DNA of 64,000 bases, from the NCBI RefSeq assembly GCF_018687355.1, contig NZ_CP061288.1, positions 1,436,144-1,500,143 of the forward strand, written 5' to 3'. The notes beneath the pieces were generated by a model, which saw only the letters and a program-made list of their open reading frames with translations, had not been told where the DNA came from and did not search any database. Source of the stretch: Polynucleobacter sp. VK25. GTDB lineage: Bacteria; Pseudomonadota; Gammaproteobacteria; Burkholderiales; Burkholderiaceae. A program made the translations under genes and the position numbers. Below are positions 8,159 to 16,748 of this stretch, piece by piece. The stretch's first letter is position 1, and each line of letters opens with the position of its first letter.

Positions 8159-9037
8159 ATGACCAATACCTATAACTATCGCCATCTCTATTACTTCTGG
8201 GTTGTAGCCAAGGAGGGCAGCATGTCTAAAGCGGCAGAACGCCTAGATATGGCTATTCAAACCATTAGCGCCCAAGTGCATGAATTAGAAAAATCACTTG
8301 GATACCTGCTTTTTAAACCCGCCGGAAGAGGGATTGCCCTCACTGAATCTGGTTTTGCAGCTCTAGAGATTGCCGATCAAATTTTCTCTATTGGAGAGAA
8401 ACTTCCAGAAGCTGTACGTGATGCTGCGAAGTCTCCTAAAACCAAAATTACTATAGGCGTTTCTGATGGTCTTCCTAAACTCGTGACTAGGCAATTACTA
8501 GAGCCCGTCATAAAACATAAAGATGTCCAATTGATTGCCCACGAAGGTGAGTTCGATGATTTATTGGCAGACCTCGCTTTGCATCGCCTAGATATCGTAT
8601 TGGCTGACCGCCCTGCACCCAGCAATAAAAATCTCAATGTGTATAGCGAAGAGTTAACCAAAACTGAGATCGCATGGTACGCGCCAAAGCAACTCTTAAA
8701 GAAAGTAAAGGGGAAGTTCCCAGAATGCATCAAAGATATCCCTATTCTGCTTCCTACCTCACACTCCACCGTGCGCCCTTTAATAGACCAGTGGCTTAGA
8801 AAGAATGACATTATCCCCAATATTGTTGGGGAGTTTGAAGATAGCGCCTTACTCAAAACATTTGCCGCTAGTGGCTTGGGAATCTTTCCTGCCGGCAAGT
8901 TAATAGAACAAGATTTGAAAGACACCTATGGCATTGAGCTGCTAGGGGTTTGCAATGAAATATATGAATACTTCTATGCGATACGTTCAGAGAAGAAAAT
9001 ACAGCACCCACTTGTGCAGGCAATTATTAAGCAATAG
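8159..9037 (+). CDS. nhaR: LysR-family transcriptional regulator, NhaR type
   Basis: A 292-residue LysR-type regulator. The N-terminus (YNYRHLYYFWVVAKEGSMSK) is characteristic of NhaR, the sodium-responsive activator of the nhaA antiporter gene in enterics, and the winged HTH covers residues 5-65. The rest is a LysR effector-binding domain (TKITIGVSDGLPKLVTRQLL onward). The start is fixed by conservation of the YRHLYYFW motif near the N-terminus; the upstream bases contain the candidate operator and no clear Shine-Dalgarno. It is followed 65 bp later by an SbtA-type sodium/bicarbonate symporter on the same strand, so a sodium- or bicarbonate-linked role is likely. nhaA itself is not in the window. 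Confidence 0.85.
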   Translation: MTNTYNYRHLYYFWVVAKEGSMSKAAERLDMAIQTISAQVHELEKSLGYLLFKPAGRGIALTESGFAALEIADQIFSIGEKLPEAVRDAAKSPKTKITIGVSDGLPKLVTRQLLEPVIKHKDVQLIAHEGEFDDLLADLALHRLDIVLADRPAPSNKNLNVYSEELTKTEIAWYAPKQLLKKVKGKFPECIKDIPILLPTSHSTVRPLIDQWLRKNDIIPNIVGEFEDSALLKTFAASGLGIFPAGKLIEQDLKDTYGIELLGVCNEIYEYFYAIRSEKKIQHPLVQAIIKQ

Positions 9038-9102
9038 AGAATCTATATACCCATAAAGTCTGGGGATAAGAATTAATCCTTAGCAAGACATAGAATGCAC
9101 TT

Positions 9103-10071
9103 ATGACCAATTTTCTTGACCCTGCCATACTGTTTTTTATCTTTGGGGTATTTGCAGGATCAGTTAAATCTAACTTAGAAATTCCTCCGCAAATTTCTCG
9201 GTTTCTATCGCTCTATTTGTTAATGGCTTTAGGACTGAAGGGTGGGTTTGCACTGCATAAGTCCGGATTCACAAGTGAAATTGCGTTCTCTCTAGGATTG
9301 GCAGTATTTCTTGCTACCATCATTCCCATTATTGGGTACTGGATTCTACGAAGAAAATTGAGTGCTTTTGATGCCGCAGCAATTGCAGCAACCTATGGTT
9401 CAGTGAGCGCTGTTACCTTTATTACCGCCACACAATACTTAGATCAATTCAATATTGGCTATGGTGGTCACATGGCAGCTGCAATGGCGCTCATGGAGTC
9501 GCCCGCAATCATTCTGGCAATCGTGCTTGCTAATAAAGCAAGGGCATCCATGGCGCCGAACCCAGCCTCTAAGCAAGAGCCAGCAGGCATTGCCAAGATA
9601 CTGCATGAGTCATTCACCGACGGAGCACAACTTTTATTACTGGGATCTATGGCAGTCGCACTCATTAGCGGCGACTCGGGGCAAAAACTCATGGCGCCCT
9701 TTTCCATTGATTTATTTAAAGGGATGCTGGCCTTTTTCCTACTAGATATGGGGTTGATGGCAGCAAGAAACTTCAAAGGTTTAAAAGGTAAGCCGCCGAT
9801 TACTTTGCTATACGCTATTGGATCACCGCTATCACATGCACTATTAGCGCTGCTACTCTGCAAATTGATTGGTCTACCTCTAGGCAACACCATTTTACTG
9901 ATGGTACTTGCCTCTAGCGCATCTTATATTGCAGTCCCGGCCGTATTGCGTCATGCGCTACCAGAAGTAAATCCCGCTCTATACATGGGAATGTCTCTGG
10001 GAATCACATTCCCGTTCAATATCATCTTAGGCATTCCGCTGTACACCTTAATAGCAAAACAATTTCTGTAG
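9103..10071 (+). CDS. SbtA-type sodium-dependent bicarbonate transporter
   Basis: A 322-residue integral membrane protein of the SbtA family (DUF897), Na+/HCO3- symporters. About ten TM helices form two inverted halves: SRFLSLYLLMALGLKGGFAL in the first and LFKGMLAFFLLDMGLMAARN in the equivalent place of the second, each followed by a conserved broken-helix segment (AAIAATYGSVSAVTFITA; VLASSASYIAVPAVLRHALP). In cyanobacteria SbtA is regulated by the PII-like SbtB; no sbtB is adjacent here. Probably co-transcribed with nhaR. In a heterotroph the likely role is anaplerotic bicarbonate supply or sodium-coupled anion uptake. Substrate is by homology only. Confidence 0.88.
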   Translation: MTNFLDPAILFFIFGVFAGSVKSNLEIPPQISRFLSLYLLMALGLKGGFALHKSGFTSEIAFSLGLAVFLATIIPIIGYWILRRKLSAFDAAAIAATYGSVSAVTFITATQYLDQFNIGYGGHMAAAMALMESPAIILAIVLANKARASMAPNPASKQEPAGIAKILHESFTDGAQLLLLGSMAVALISGDSGQKLMAPFSIDLFKGMLAFFLLDMGLMAARNFKGLKGKPPITLLYAIGSPLSHALLALLLCKLIGLPLGNTILLMVLASSASYIAVPAVLRHALPEVNPALYMGMSLGITFPFNIILGIPLYTLIAKQFL

Positions 10072-10100
10072 AAATTCACTATTCATCAATTCTCAAGAAA

Positions 10101-10943
10101 ATGGGTATCTTCTCCAATCGATCTGTGAGCTTGTTAACCAAGCATGGGAAAGAGAAAGTCATTGCTGAAGTGCTAAATGCACAAGTTGGATGTCGATTGC
10201 AACAAACAGATGCATACGATACCGATCTGTTAGGCACCTTTACGCAAGAGACCCCGAGGTATGGCACTCAATTAGATGCCGTACGCAAGAAAGCGTTGAT
10301 TGGAATAGACCTTCTGAAGCTTGACTTGGGGCTTGCCAGCGAAGGAGCGTTTATAAATGATCCTTATTCCGGAATGATTCCCTGGAACAATGAATTACTA
10401 GTCTTAATAGATCAAAAACATCAACTAGAAATTGCCGGATTTTCTAGTACCCCAGCACAAAACGATAACGCATACCTTAGTCACTGGGAAGAGTTAAGGA
10501 AATTTGCTGATAGCGCACTCTTTCCATCGCACTATTTGGTGATTAAACCTACGGATGAGTATCACCCGCAGTCTAAAAAAGGTATTAAAGATCTCCCTGA
10601 ACTAAAAGAAGCATTTGAATGGGCTAAAGGCCTATCTTCAAAAGGCATTGTTTATACAGAAAATGATTTACGGGCATTTGCCAATCCAACCAGAATGGAG
10701 AATATCCGCAAAGCTGCGATTGATCTTGCCAACAAGATGAATTCTGTATGCCCTCAATGCCAAACACCTGGCTTTTGGATTAAAGGTGTGAAGCGTGGCT
10801 TACCCTGCAACGCCTGTGGGCTAGCAACCGATCAAGAGATCGCCAAGATCTGGGGCTGCCTCAAATGCAATCATGAGCTGACCGAAGGAATGAAAGTATT
10901 CAAGCTTGCAGATCCATCAAAGTGCCATCACTGCAATCCCTAG
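10101..10943 (+). CDS. DUF6671-like protein with C-terminal zinc ribbons
   Basis: A 280-residue cytoplasmic protein of unknown function, recognised as resembling DUF6671. The N-terminal two thirds are an alpha/beta domain with the acidic EGAFINDPYSGMIPWNNELL segment. The last 65 residues carry four CxxC pairs (CPQC, CNAC, CLKC, CHHC), consistent with two zinc ribbons. It lies 29 bp after sbtA on the same strand and may be its operon partner. No catalytic function can be assigned. Confidence 0.75.
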   Translation: MGIFSNRSVSLLTKHGKEKVIAEVLNAQVGCRLQQTDAYDTDLLGTFTQETPRYGTQLDAVRKKALIGIDLLKLDLGLASEGAFINDPYSGMIPWNNELLVLIDQKHQLEIAGFSSTPAQNDNAYLSHWEELRKFADSALFPSHYLVIKPTDEYHPQSKKGIKDLPELKEAFEWAKGLSSKGIVYTENDLRAFANPTRMENIRKAAIDLANKMNSVCPQCQTPGFWIKGVKRGLPCNACGLATDQEIAKIWGCLKCNHELTEGMKVFKLADPSKCHHCNP

Positions 10944-10968
10944 AGCTTACTGCGCAGCTTCTATCAGG

Positions 10969-11577
10969 CTAATCCAGCCAAACTGGATGCTTTTGCATCA
11001 CTGAATTAAATAAATCAGATTCAAGATGTTGAGTGAGCCAAGCTTTAACTGCGGGTATGGGTAGCTGATCAAACTTTTGGAGATCTACCATTGAAAACTG
11101 CCTAATAAATGGAAAGATGGCAATATCTATCCAAGACATCTGATTACCCATTAAGTATTGAGAGCTTTGCAGGGCCGCTTCCATCGGCAACAACATCCAT
11201 TCCATGGCTTCATGAAGAGCTGCTTCTTGATCCAACCCTGGAAAACGATTGGGATATTTATATTGATCCAGCAGAAGTTTAAATGGGCCATCATTTTTAT
11301 CAATCCAAGCCTGGGCAATAGCATCATCCACATTTTTCCAACCGTTCGGATCAGATTGCTCTATTGCCCAACGCATAATGTCTAGGCTTTGATCAAGGAC
11401 TGTACTCCCTATACAAAGAACGGGGACGGTTCCCTTGGGCGACACCGCTAGCATTGATTTAGGCTTATTACGTAACTCAATCTCGCGATGCTCAACGTCA
11501 ATGCCGGCATACTTCAGGGCCATACGAGCCCTCATTGCATAGGGGCACCGGCGATAAGAAAACAAAATCGGCTTCAA
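10969..11577 (-). CDS. Glutathione S-transferase-like protein
   Basis: A 202-residue GST-fold protein. The N-terminal thioredoxin-like domain has the YRRCPYAMRAR motif (Cys near residue 11), the cis-Pro segment KGTVPVL and the QSLDIMRW glutathione-contact region. The helical C-terminal domain covers about residues 85-200. The CPYA motif is glutaredoxin-like, pointing to the omega/lambda-like thiol-transferase side of the superfamily. Convergent with the DUF6671 gene (25 bp between stops). Substrate unknown. Confidence 0.85.
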   Translation of the reverse strand: MKPILFSYRRCPYAMRARMALKYAGIDVEHREIELRNKPKSMLAVSPKGTVPVLCIGSTVLDQSLDIMRWAIEQSDPNGWKNVDDAIAQAWIDKNDGPFKLLLDQYKYPNRFPGLDQEAALHEAMEWMLLPMEAALQSSQYLMGNQMSWIDIAIFPFIRQFSMVDLQKFDQLPIPAVKAWLTQHLESDLFNSVMQKHPVWLD

Positions 11578-11601
11578 CTGATTGCTTATCCTTAATGAAA
11601 A

Positions 11602-11919
11602 CTAATAATTCACTCTTTGCCAGCCACTAGGGCAAGCTTGTGTTTGCGGATAGTAAAGTCCATTCTCGGGGCAATATGCTGCTGTTTGAGGTTGTGGAGG
11701 ATAAACATATTGAGGGCCATAATAAACTGGGGCCGGCCTGTAATACGCATGTGCCACAGCCACTCCTGCAACGGCACCGACTGCGAATGGTGCCCAGCCT
11801 CCGCGCCAGCCACCACCATGACCACCGTAATAACCGCCTCTCCAACCATGGGCATTAGCTGATGTAGCCAGACCAGCAAGTATTACCCCTGTAAGCAGGC
11901 AAACCAGAACCTTCTTCAT
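11602..11919 (-). CDS. Small secreted Gly/Tyr-rich protein
   Basis: A 105-residue protein with a clear signal peptide (MKKVLVCLLTGVILAGLATS, cleavage after ANA). A Gly/Trp/His-rich stretch (GWRGGYYGGHGGGWRGGW) is followed by a hydrophobic AVGAVAGVAVAHAYY segment, then a Pro/Tyr-rich tail ending with two Cys that could form a disulphide. This composition is common in small envelope proteins of Burkholderiales with no known function. The GC-rich repeats cause several overlapping spurious frames on both strands; this frame is chosen for its signal peptide and SD-like AGGTCT before the ATG. Confidence 0.75.
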   Translation of the reverse strand: MKKVLVCLLTGVILAGLATSANAHGWRGGYYGGHGGGWRGGWAPFAVGAVAGVAVAHAYYRPAPVYYGPQYVYPPQPQTAAYCPENGLYYPQTQACPSGWQRVNY

Positions 11920-12018
11920 ATAGACCTCCCAGTCATTAAGGAACTGCGTCCTTTCTTACACAACGGGTTAGGTTTATGGCGAGTTGACACCTTTAATTAA
12001 ATACTTTTGAGCTATACC

Positions 12019-12174
12019 TTAGGGTGTCTTTTTGCTTCTACACGCGTCTGAGCAATATTTGATTGATTCCCAGTTTTTTGCCCAGGACTTTCTCCAGGTC
12101 ATTTCTTTTTTACAGACCACGCAGATCTTACTTGGCAGAAAACTTTTATTACCCTTAAAAGATGTCTTCGTCAT
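12019..12174 (-). CDS. DUF2256 small zinc-finger-like protein
   Basis: A 51-codon gene: starts MTKTSFKGNKSFLPSKICVV, then CKKEMTWRKSWAKNWESIKY, ending CSDACRSKKTP. The pattern LPSKxCxxCxxxxTWRKxWxxxWxxxxYCSxxCR is that of DUF2256, whose CxxC...CxxxC residues probably bind zinc. It begins seven bases after the stop of the photolyase gene on the same strand. DUF2256 genes are frequent neighbours of Fe-S photolyase/cryptochrome genes, which supports the call. Function unknown. Confidence 0.85.
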   Translation of the reverse strand: MTKTSFKGNKSFLPSKICVVCKKEMTWRKSWAKNWESIKYCSDACRSKKTP

Positions 12175-12180
12175 AATTAC

Positions 12181-13716
12181 TTAAAGCGTATCGAGGTGAC
12201 TTAAAAGATGTTTAGCATGCAATGTAATTTCTTTTTGATCGTCATCACTGATTCTTTTGAGGTTAGCAGTCATCAAGCGAGTTCTTGGGCTGGCTTCGAA
12301 TTGATCGCGATGCTTGATTAAGAAATTCCAATACAAAGTCGTCATAGGACAAGCCTCATCCCCAAAACGTACCTCAGGCTTGTATTTGCAAGAGCCACAA
12401 TAGTTACTCATGCGCTTGATATAGGCGCCGCTGGCGATATAGGGCTTACTAGTAAATCTACCGCCATTCGCAAATAAAGCCATACCGGCCGTGTTTGGCA
12501 ACTCAACCCACTCAATCGCATCTACATAGATTGCCAAATACCACTCACATACTTCCTGCGGCAGAATTTCTGCTAGAAGCGCAAAGTTACCCGTCACCAT
12601 TAAGCGCTGGATATGATGGGCATAGCCATATTGCAGTGTTTGACCAATCGCATCCTTCATACAAGCCATTTGGGTCTGCCCAGTCCAATACCATTTGGGC
12701 AATGAATTCTGGTGCTCGTAATAGTTGTCTTTCGCCATCTGAGGCATATCGAGGTAATACATACCTCTTACGAATTCACGCCATCCTAAGATCTGACGAA
12801 TGAAGCCCTCGATTGTGGAAAGATCTAGAGAATCTTTCTTCCAAGCAACAACGACTGCATTGATAACTTCACGGGGATTGAGTAATTTGAGGTTAAGAGA
12901 ACTAGAAAGAATGGAGTGCCATCCAAATGGAGTGTCGGTCCACATCGCATCTTGATAAACGCCAAAGTTTCTTAAGCGATACTCAACAAAATATTCAAGT
13001 GCTTGGACTGCCTGCTCTCTAGTGACTGGCCAATTAAATGATTCCAAGGACCCAGGATGGTCTGGGTAAGCCTTCTTAACAAAGTCTATTACCTCTTGTG
13101 TAATCGCGTCCACTTCAAATGAAGCAGGGGCATCAATGAGGCCAGGACCTTTTTTCGGATAGGGTTTACGGTTATCTTGATCAAAGTTCCATTGGCCACC
13201 ATCGGGATTGCCCTCGCGATCCACCAAGATATTGTGTCGCTTACGCATTAAGCGGTAGAAATACTCTAGGCGCAGTTCTTTCTTATTGGCGGTCCACTCA
13301 ACAAACTCTTGGCGGGTGCAATAAAAATGATCATCCTCACGCATCTCTAGCTCAATATTGAGCTCTTTTGCCATCCCCTCAATCGCCTGCTTGAGGCGCC
13401 ACTCTCCTGGCTCGATACAAACCAAGTGCTTAACTTTCTTTTGCAGAATTTGCGCCTTAAGAGTCTCAACAAGCGGTAGTGGAGAATTTTTAATATAAGT
13501 CAGCGGGTAATTTAGCTTTTCCAGCTCTACTGCGAAGTGGCGCATCGCAGAAAGAAATAAAGCGATCTTGGCTTTATGAGTCCAAACATATTGCGCCTCA
13601 TTAGCAGACTCAATCATGATGACTTCATCCGCTTTGGGATTAAAGTCTCGCAAACCAGAGCTCTTCAAGTCAAGCTGATCACCAAGTATCAGGATAAGTC
13701 GATCAGACTGCTTCAT
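12181..13716 (-). CDS. Fe-S cluster photolyase/cryptochrome (bacterial (6-4) photolyase type)
   Basis: A 511-residue cryptochrome/photolyase of the FeS-BCP group, which repairs UV (6-4) photoproducts using FAD, a lumazine antenna and a 4Fe-4S cluster. The N-terminal Rossmann domain begins RLILILGDQLDLKSSGLRDF; the helical FAD domain includes VDAIEWVELPNTAGMALFAN. The four cluster cysteines are at residues 352, 440, 443 and 456 (MAC, YCGSC, ACPM), the same spacing as I recall for Agrobacterium PhrB. Start codon overlaps the TGA of the upstream TIGR03643 gene (ATGA), so the genes are coupled. DUF2256 follows directly. Confidence 0.92.
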   Translation of the reverse strand: MKQSDRLILILGDQLDLKSSGLRDFNPKADEVIMIESANEAQYVWTHKAKIALFLSAMRHFAVELEKLNYPLTYIKNSPLPLVETLKAQILQKKVKHLVCIEPGEWRLKQAIEGMAKELNIELEMREDDHFYCTRQEFVEWTANKKELRLEYFYRLMRKRHNILVDREGNPDGGQWNFDQDNRKPYPKKGPGLIDAPASFEVDAITQEVIDFVKKAYPDHPGSLESFNWPVTREQAVQALEYFVEYRLRNFGVYQDAMWTDTPFGWHSILSSSLNLKLLNPREVINAVVVAWKKDSLDLSTIEGFIRQILGWREFVRGMYYLDMPQMAKDNYYEHQNSLPKWYWTGQTQMACMKDAIGQTLQYGYAHHIQRLMVTGNFALLAEILPQEVCEWYLAIYVDAIEWVELPNTAGMALFANGGRFTSKPYIASGAYIKRMSNYCGSCKYKPEVRFGDEACPMTTLYWNFLIKHRDQFEASPRTRLMTANLKRISDDDQKEITLHAKHLLSHLDTL

Positions 13717-13982
13717 TTATTTTTATATTGTGTTGGACAGTAGGCGCGGGTAACGTCATCACTACGTAAGGCGCTGTGTTTTGTAGCACGTCCAGTAACC
13801 CTCTTTCGCCAGAGCTCAAAAGAGCTACGTTTCAATTCTTTGCGCATAATGGCAATGACTTGGGGCTCACCCAAACCGAAGGTTTTCTCAATCGCATCAA
13901 AAGGTGTTCGATCTTCCCAAGCCATTTCAATTAGGCGAGATAAATCGGGTTCTGCAAGGGTCTTGGGAGCTAGTTTTGGCAC
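13713..13982 (-). CDS. TIGR03643-family small protein
   Basis: An 89-residue basic protein with the TIGR03643 pattern: LSRLIEMAWEDRTPFDAIEK, then FGLGEPQVIAIMRKELK and FELWRKRVTGRATKH. It looks like a small helix-turn-helix-like fold. Family members are usually encoded beside photolyase/cryptochrome genes, and here the gene overlaps the photolyase start by four bases. A regulatory or accessory role in photorepair is plausible but unproven. Confidence 0.85.
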   Translation of the reverse strand: MPKLAPKTLAEPDLSRLIEMAWEDRTPFDAIEKTFGLGEPQVIAIMRKELKRSSFELWRKRVTGRATKHSALRSDDVTRAYCPTQYKNK

Positions 13983-14023
13983 CCTGCAAGTTTAAGACTT
14001 ATTCAATAAACTAGCTTGAGCCC

Positions 14024-14365
14024 ATGATTGGAAAAATTCGTCAAAAACTGATTGCTTTGGATAAGCCAGTCGTAAAACCGACTGAGGTAATTATTTGCCC
14101 AATATGTGATCGAGCCATTCCGGATTCACAGAAAGATGCCCATCATCTTATCCCCAAGTCCAAGGGTGGAAAAATCACTGACCACCTTCACCGCATTTGC
14201 CACAAACAAATACATGCCCTCTTTACTGAAACAGAATTGGCACAGCAATACCATCACGCCCAGATCTTAAGAGAACATCCAGAAATGAAGAAGTTTATTC
14301 AATGGGTATCTTCAAAACCAGATGCGTTTTATGAGAAGACACGCAAAAGCGCACGGCTTAAGTAA
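14024..14365 (+). CDS. HNH-endonuclease-fold protein
   Basis: A 113-residue protein with a treble-clef HNH signature: CPICDRAI near residue 25, then DAHHLIPKSKGGKITDHLHR and ICHKQIHALFTE. The paired CxxC and His-rich segment match bacterial orphan HNH proteins. Divergently transcribed from the photolyase cluster with about 40 bp between starts, so a link to DNA repair is possible but only by position. Not associated with a restriction, intein or phage gene here. Confidence 0.8.
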   Translation: MIGKIRQKLIALDKPVVKPTEVIICPICDRAIPDSQKDAHHLIPKSKGGKITDHLHRICHKQIHALFTETELAQQYHHAQILREHPEMKKFIQWVSSKPDAFYEKTRKSARLK

Positions 14366-14459
14366 GCTTATAAGGCCTTCCTGCACTTTTTAGGTGCATA
14401 CCTTTTAGATATTGTGCATAGCTAAATTTCGTTCTAATTCTTAAAACTTAAGATAGGTC

Positions 14460-14678
14460 ATGCGCATCAAAATTACAAAGAGCCTGGTATTACCAGCTCA
14501 AATTCTCGAGACCGAAAGTGTTCCTGAAGCCCTATTTCCGGAAGGGGACTATCTTGCTAATCTCACGCCTGATGGCAAGATTGAAGTAATCAATACCCGG
14601 AAAATAAAGGCGCTGTTTTCCTTCTCCCAATTTAGAGAAAGAATATCGCTTGGAGAATTTATCGTGATGGAGGCTTAG
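14460..14678 (+). CDS. Hypothetical small protein
   Basis: A 72-residue ORF, MRIKITKSLVLPAQILETES onward, predicted mostly beta with no signal or TM segment. Weak SD-like AAGATAGG precedes the ATG. I do not recognise the family. It follows the HNH gene by 94 bp on the same strand and is convergent with the next gene. Composition resembles a real gene rather than a shadow frame, but that is the only support. Confidence 0.5.
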   Translation: MRIKITKSLVLPAQILETESVPEALFPEGDYLANLTPDGKIEVINTRKIKALFSFSQFRERISLGEFIVMEA

Positions 14679-14706
14679 CTCGGCCTTTTAGCAAAGTTAA
14701 TTGCTG

Positions 14707-15084
14707 TTAGTGAGCTAAATCTAGACTCACTACTACCGCTGCCAATGCTGCAACAGAATCAAATGCTTTTGCATTGACACCACTGGTATCTACATCTTCC
14801 CAATTGAACTCTAGTGAGAAATGGGCGGACTCTACGATTAACTCGTAACTTGATGAGGGTTTAATGCTCTCACCCCCTTTAGATTCTTCGCTGACAGGCA
14901 CCTTCAATGATTCAATGGCAGCGATCATTGTGCTTACCTCATTGCCAGTGAGCTCACGCGTACGCAGCACATCATCGGTTCGTTTAATGGAAATCTTTGA
15001 GGCTTCGTCGATTGTGACCTCATACTGATTGAGGCCAAGATCTTCCCAAACAGTCAACTCCAGGGCAATTGGGTATGTTTTCAT
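14707..15084 (-). CDS. Hypothetical protein
   Basis: A 125-residue acidic protein of unknown family with no signal peptide; alternating strands (ALELTVWEDL, YEVTIDEASKISIK) suggest a small beta-rich domain. Its ATG overlaps the TAA of the upstream 75-residue gene (TAATG at 15086-15082), so the two form a coupled pair. Function not recognised. Confidence 0.6.
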   Translation of the reverse strand: MKTYPIALELTVWEDLGLNQYEVTIDEASKISIKRTDDVLRTRELTGNEVSTMIAAIESLKVPVSEESKGGESIKPSSSYELIVESAHFSLEFNWEDVDTSGVNAKAFDSVAALAAVVVSLDLAH

Positions 15085-15311
15085 TAATCTACCTCGTCAA
15101 CGTGGGGTTCATCAAAGTGTTCTTTATGAGGTCTGCGCTTTGCTTCTAACTGAGTCCATTTACTTTGATGGATTCTGTATTCACAATTTTCAGCGTGATT
15201 TTCTAACAAGCCGAAAATAATCGTCGTTGGAATTTTGCAATGAAGGCATCGATAAGCATGCTGATGCTCTTCAATTTTCTCTTGAGGGTAGTCGATATAA
15301 AAAGGCTTCAT
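15084..15311 (-). CDS. Hypothetical protein with zinc-binding-like Cys/His
   Basis: A 75-residue hydrophilic protein. HAYRCLHCKIPTTIIFG followed by ENHAENCEYR gives a CxxC...H...C arrangement that could bind one zinc. The C-terminus is strongly charged (EAKRRPHKEHFDEPHVDEVD). First gene of a coupled pair with the 125-residue hypothetical. Family not recognised. Confidence 0.6.
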   Translation of the reverse strand: MKPFYIDYPQEKIEEHQHAYRCLHCKIPTTIIFGLLENHAENCEYRIHQSKWTQLEAKRRPHKEHFDEPHVDEVD

Positions 15312-15389
15312 TGCAACCCACTCCTTCCAGACTAAGTTTGTAAAAACATCTTACACCTGAGCCTAGCCGAAGTGGTAATCATTTAAGAG

Positions 15390-16619
15390 CTAGCCCTCTA
15401 GCTCGCCTTCCCATTTAGAGATAACGGCTGTCGCCAAGCCATTGCCCAATACATTGGTAGCGGAACGCGCCATATCCAAGAAGTGATCTACCCCCAGAAT
15501 TAATAGAACGCCTGCCTCAGGAAGATTAAATTGCGATAAGGTTGCGGCGATTACTACCAATGAAGCGCGTGGCACACCCGCTATACCCTTGGAGGTAATC
15601 ATGAGTACCAACAACATGAGCAGCTGCTGGCTTAACTCCATCTCAATTCCGTATACCTGCGCAATAAAGACTGCAGCAAAAGTGCAATACATCATTGAGC
15701 CGTCCAGGTTAAATGAGTAACCTACTGGCAATACAAAAGAAGCAATTTTATTTTTACAACCAAAGCGCTCAACTCTTTCGAGAGTCATTGGATAAGCAGC
15801 CTCAGAACTGGCAGTAGTAAACGCGAGCAATGCTGGCTCACGCAGCATATTTACCAAATGCAAGGTTCGTTTTTTTAATACCAGTGAGCTGATCAAAATA
15901 ATGACGATCCAGAGCGTAAAAATAGATGCATAAAAGCAGAGCATAAATTTTCCATAGGTCATCAGAATACTCACACCATTCTCGGCGATCACACAGGAAA
16001 CGGCAGAGAACACGGCCACAGGAGCAAATTTCATCACGGCTGTCGTTATCTTGAGCATGATGTGTGAAAGCATGTCGAGATTACGAACGAACTCATCAGC
16101 GCGTGAGCCCATACCTGCTGCACCAATACCAAAGAAAACAGCAAACACTACAATTTGTAAAATCTCATTTTTGGCCATTGCATCAAAGATGCTGACCGGG
16201 AAAATATGGCGCACAAACTCTGGAAGATTCAGGCTACTTTTATTTAAGCCAGAACTAGCCGCAATCTCTGGCAAAGTTAACTCAACGCCAATTCCTGGTT
16301 GCAAGAGGTTCACCATGACCAGGCCAAGCAATAACGATACCAAAGACATAGAGATAAACCATGCAAAGGTTTTCAGACCAACTCGACCAATTGTTGAGGT
16401 ATCACCCATTTTGGCGATACCTACAACCAGGGTTGAAAAGACCAAGGGGGCAATGATCATTTTGATCAAACGCAAAAACACGTCAGTCAGGATTGAAATA
16501 TAGCGAACGTACTGACCGGGTAAAGTAGATCCAGCGCCATATAGATGAACAAGATAACCAGTCAGGATACCCAAGACCATTGCACCCAGAATGAAGTTGG
16601 TTAGCTTTTTAGAGTTCAT
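15390..16619 (-). CDS. Dicarboxylate/amino acid:cation symporter (DAACS family)
   Basis: A 409-residue transporter of the GltP/DctA family, sodium- or proton-coupled uptake of dicarboxylates or acidic amino acids. Family landmarks in order: N-terminal TM helices, a Ser-containing hairpin region (TTASSEAAYPMTLERVERFG), the TM7 ion-binding motif SFNLDGSMMYCTFAAVFIAQ, the second hairpin GIAGVPRASLVVIA and the TM8 motif DHFLDMARSATNVLGNGLA. The Asp/Arg pair in TM8 coordinates substrate in homologues. Length and topology are normal. Divergent from the esterase gene. Confidence 0.9.
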   Translation of the reverse strand: MNSKKLTNFILGAMVLGILTGYLVHLYGAGSTLPGQYVRYISILTDVFLRLIKMIIAPLVFSTLVVGIAKMGDTSTIGRVGLKTFAWFISMSLVSLLLGLVMVNLLQPGIGVELTLPEIAASSGLNKSSLNLPEFVRHIFPVSIFDAMAKNEILQIVVFAVFFGIGAAGMGSRADEFVRNLDMLSHIMLKITTAVMKFAPVAVFSAVSCVIAENGVSILMTYGKFMLCFYASIFTLWIVIILISSLVLKKRTLHLVNMLREPALLAFTTASSEAAYPMTLERVERFGCKNKIASFVLPVGYSFNLDGSMMYCTFAAVFIAQVYGIEMELSQQLLMLLVLMITSKGIAGVPRASLVVIAATLSQFNLPEAGVLLILGVDHFLDMARSATNVLGNGLATAVISKWEGELEG

Positions 16620-16748
16620 GTATGGCCTATATAAATGGGGTGTGTATTAAGATTCTAACCATCTTTAGAACCATTTAGTCATGATCCCGCTTCTGGGAAG
16701 CGTGGAACAGTCGATAATACTGAAACGACATACTCAGAGAGAATCAAT

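Noticed and set aside
9103..10071. PII-like gene at 1-246 as the SbtB partner of SbtA
   Set aside because: The PII-like gene is about 9 kb away and translationally coupled to the metal pump, so a partnership with SbtA is not supported by context.
11610..11879. Four further overlapping ORFs on both strands over the Gly-rich protein gene
   Set aside because: They are out-of-frame readings of a repetitive GC-rich gene; only the frame with a signal peptide and sensible composition is kept.
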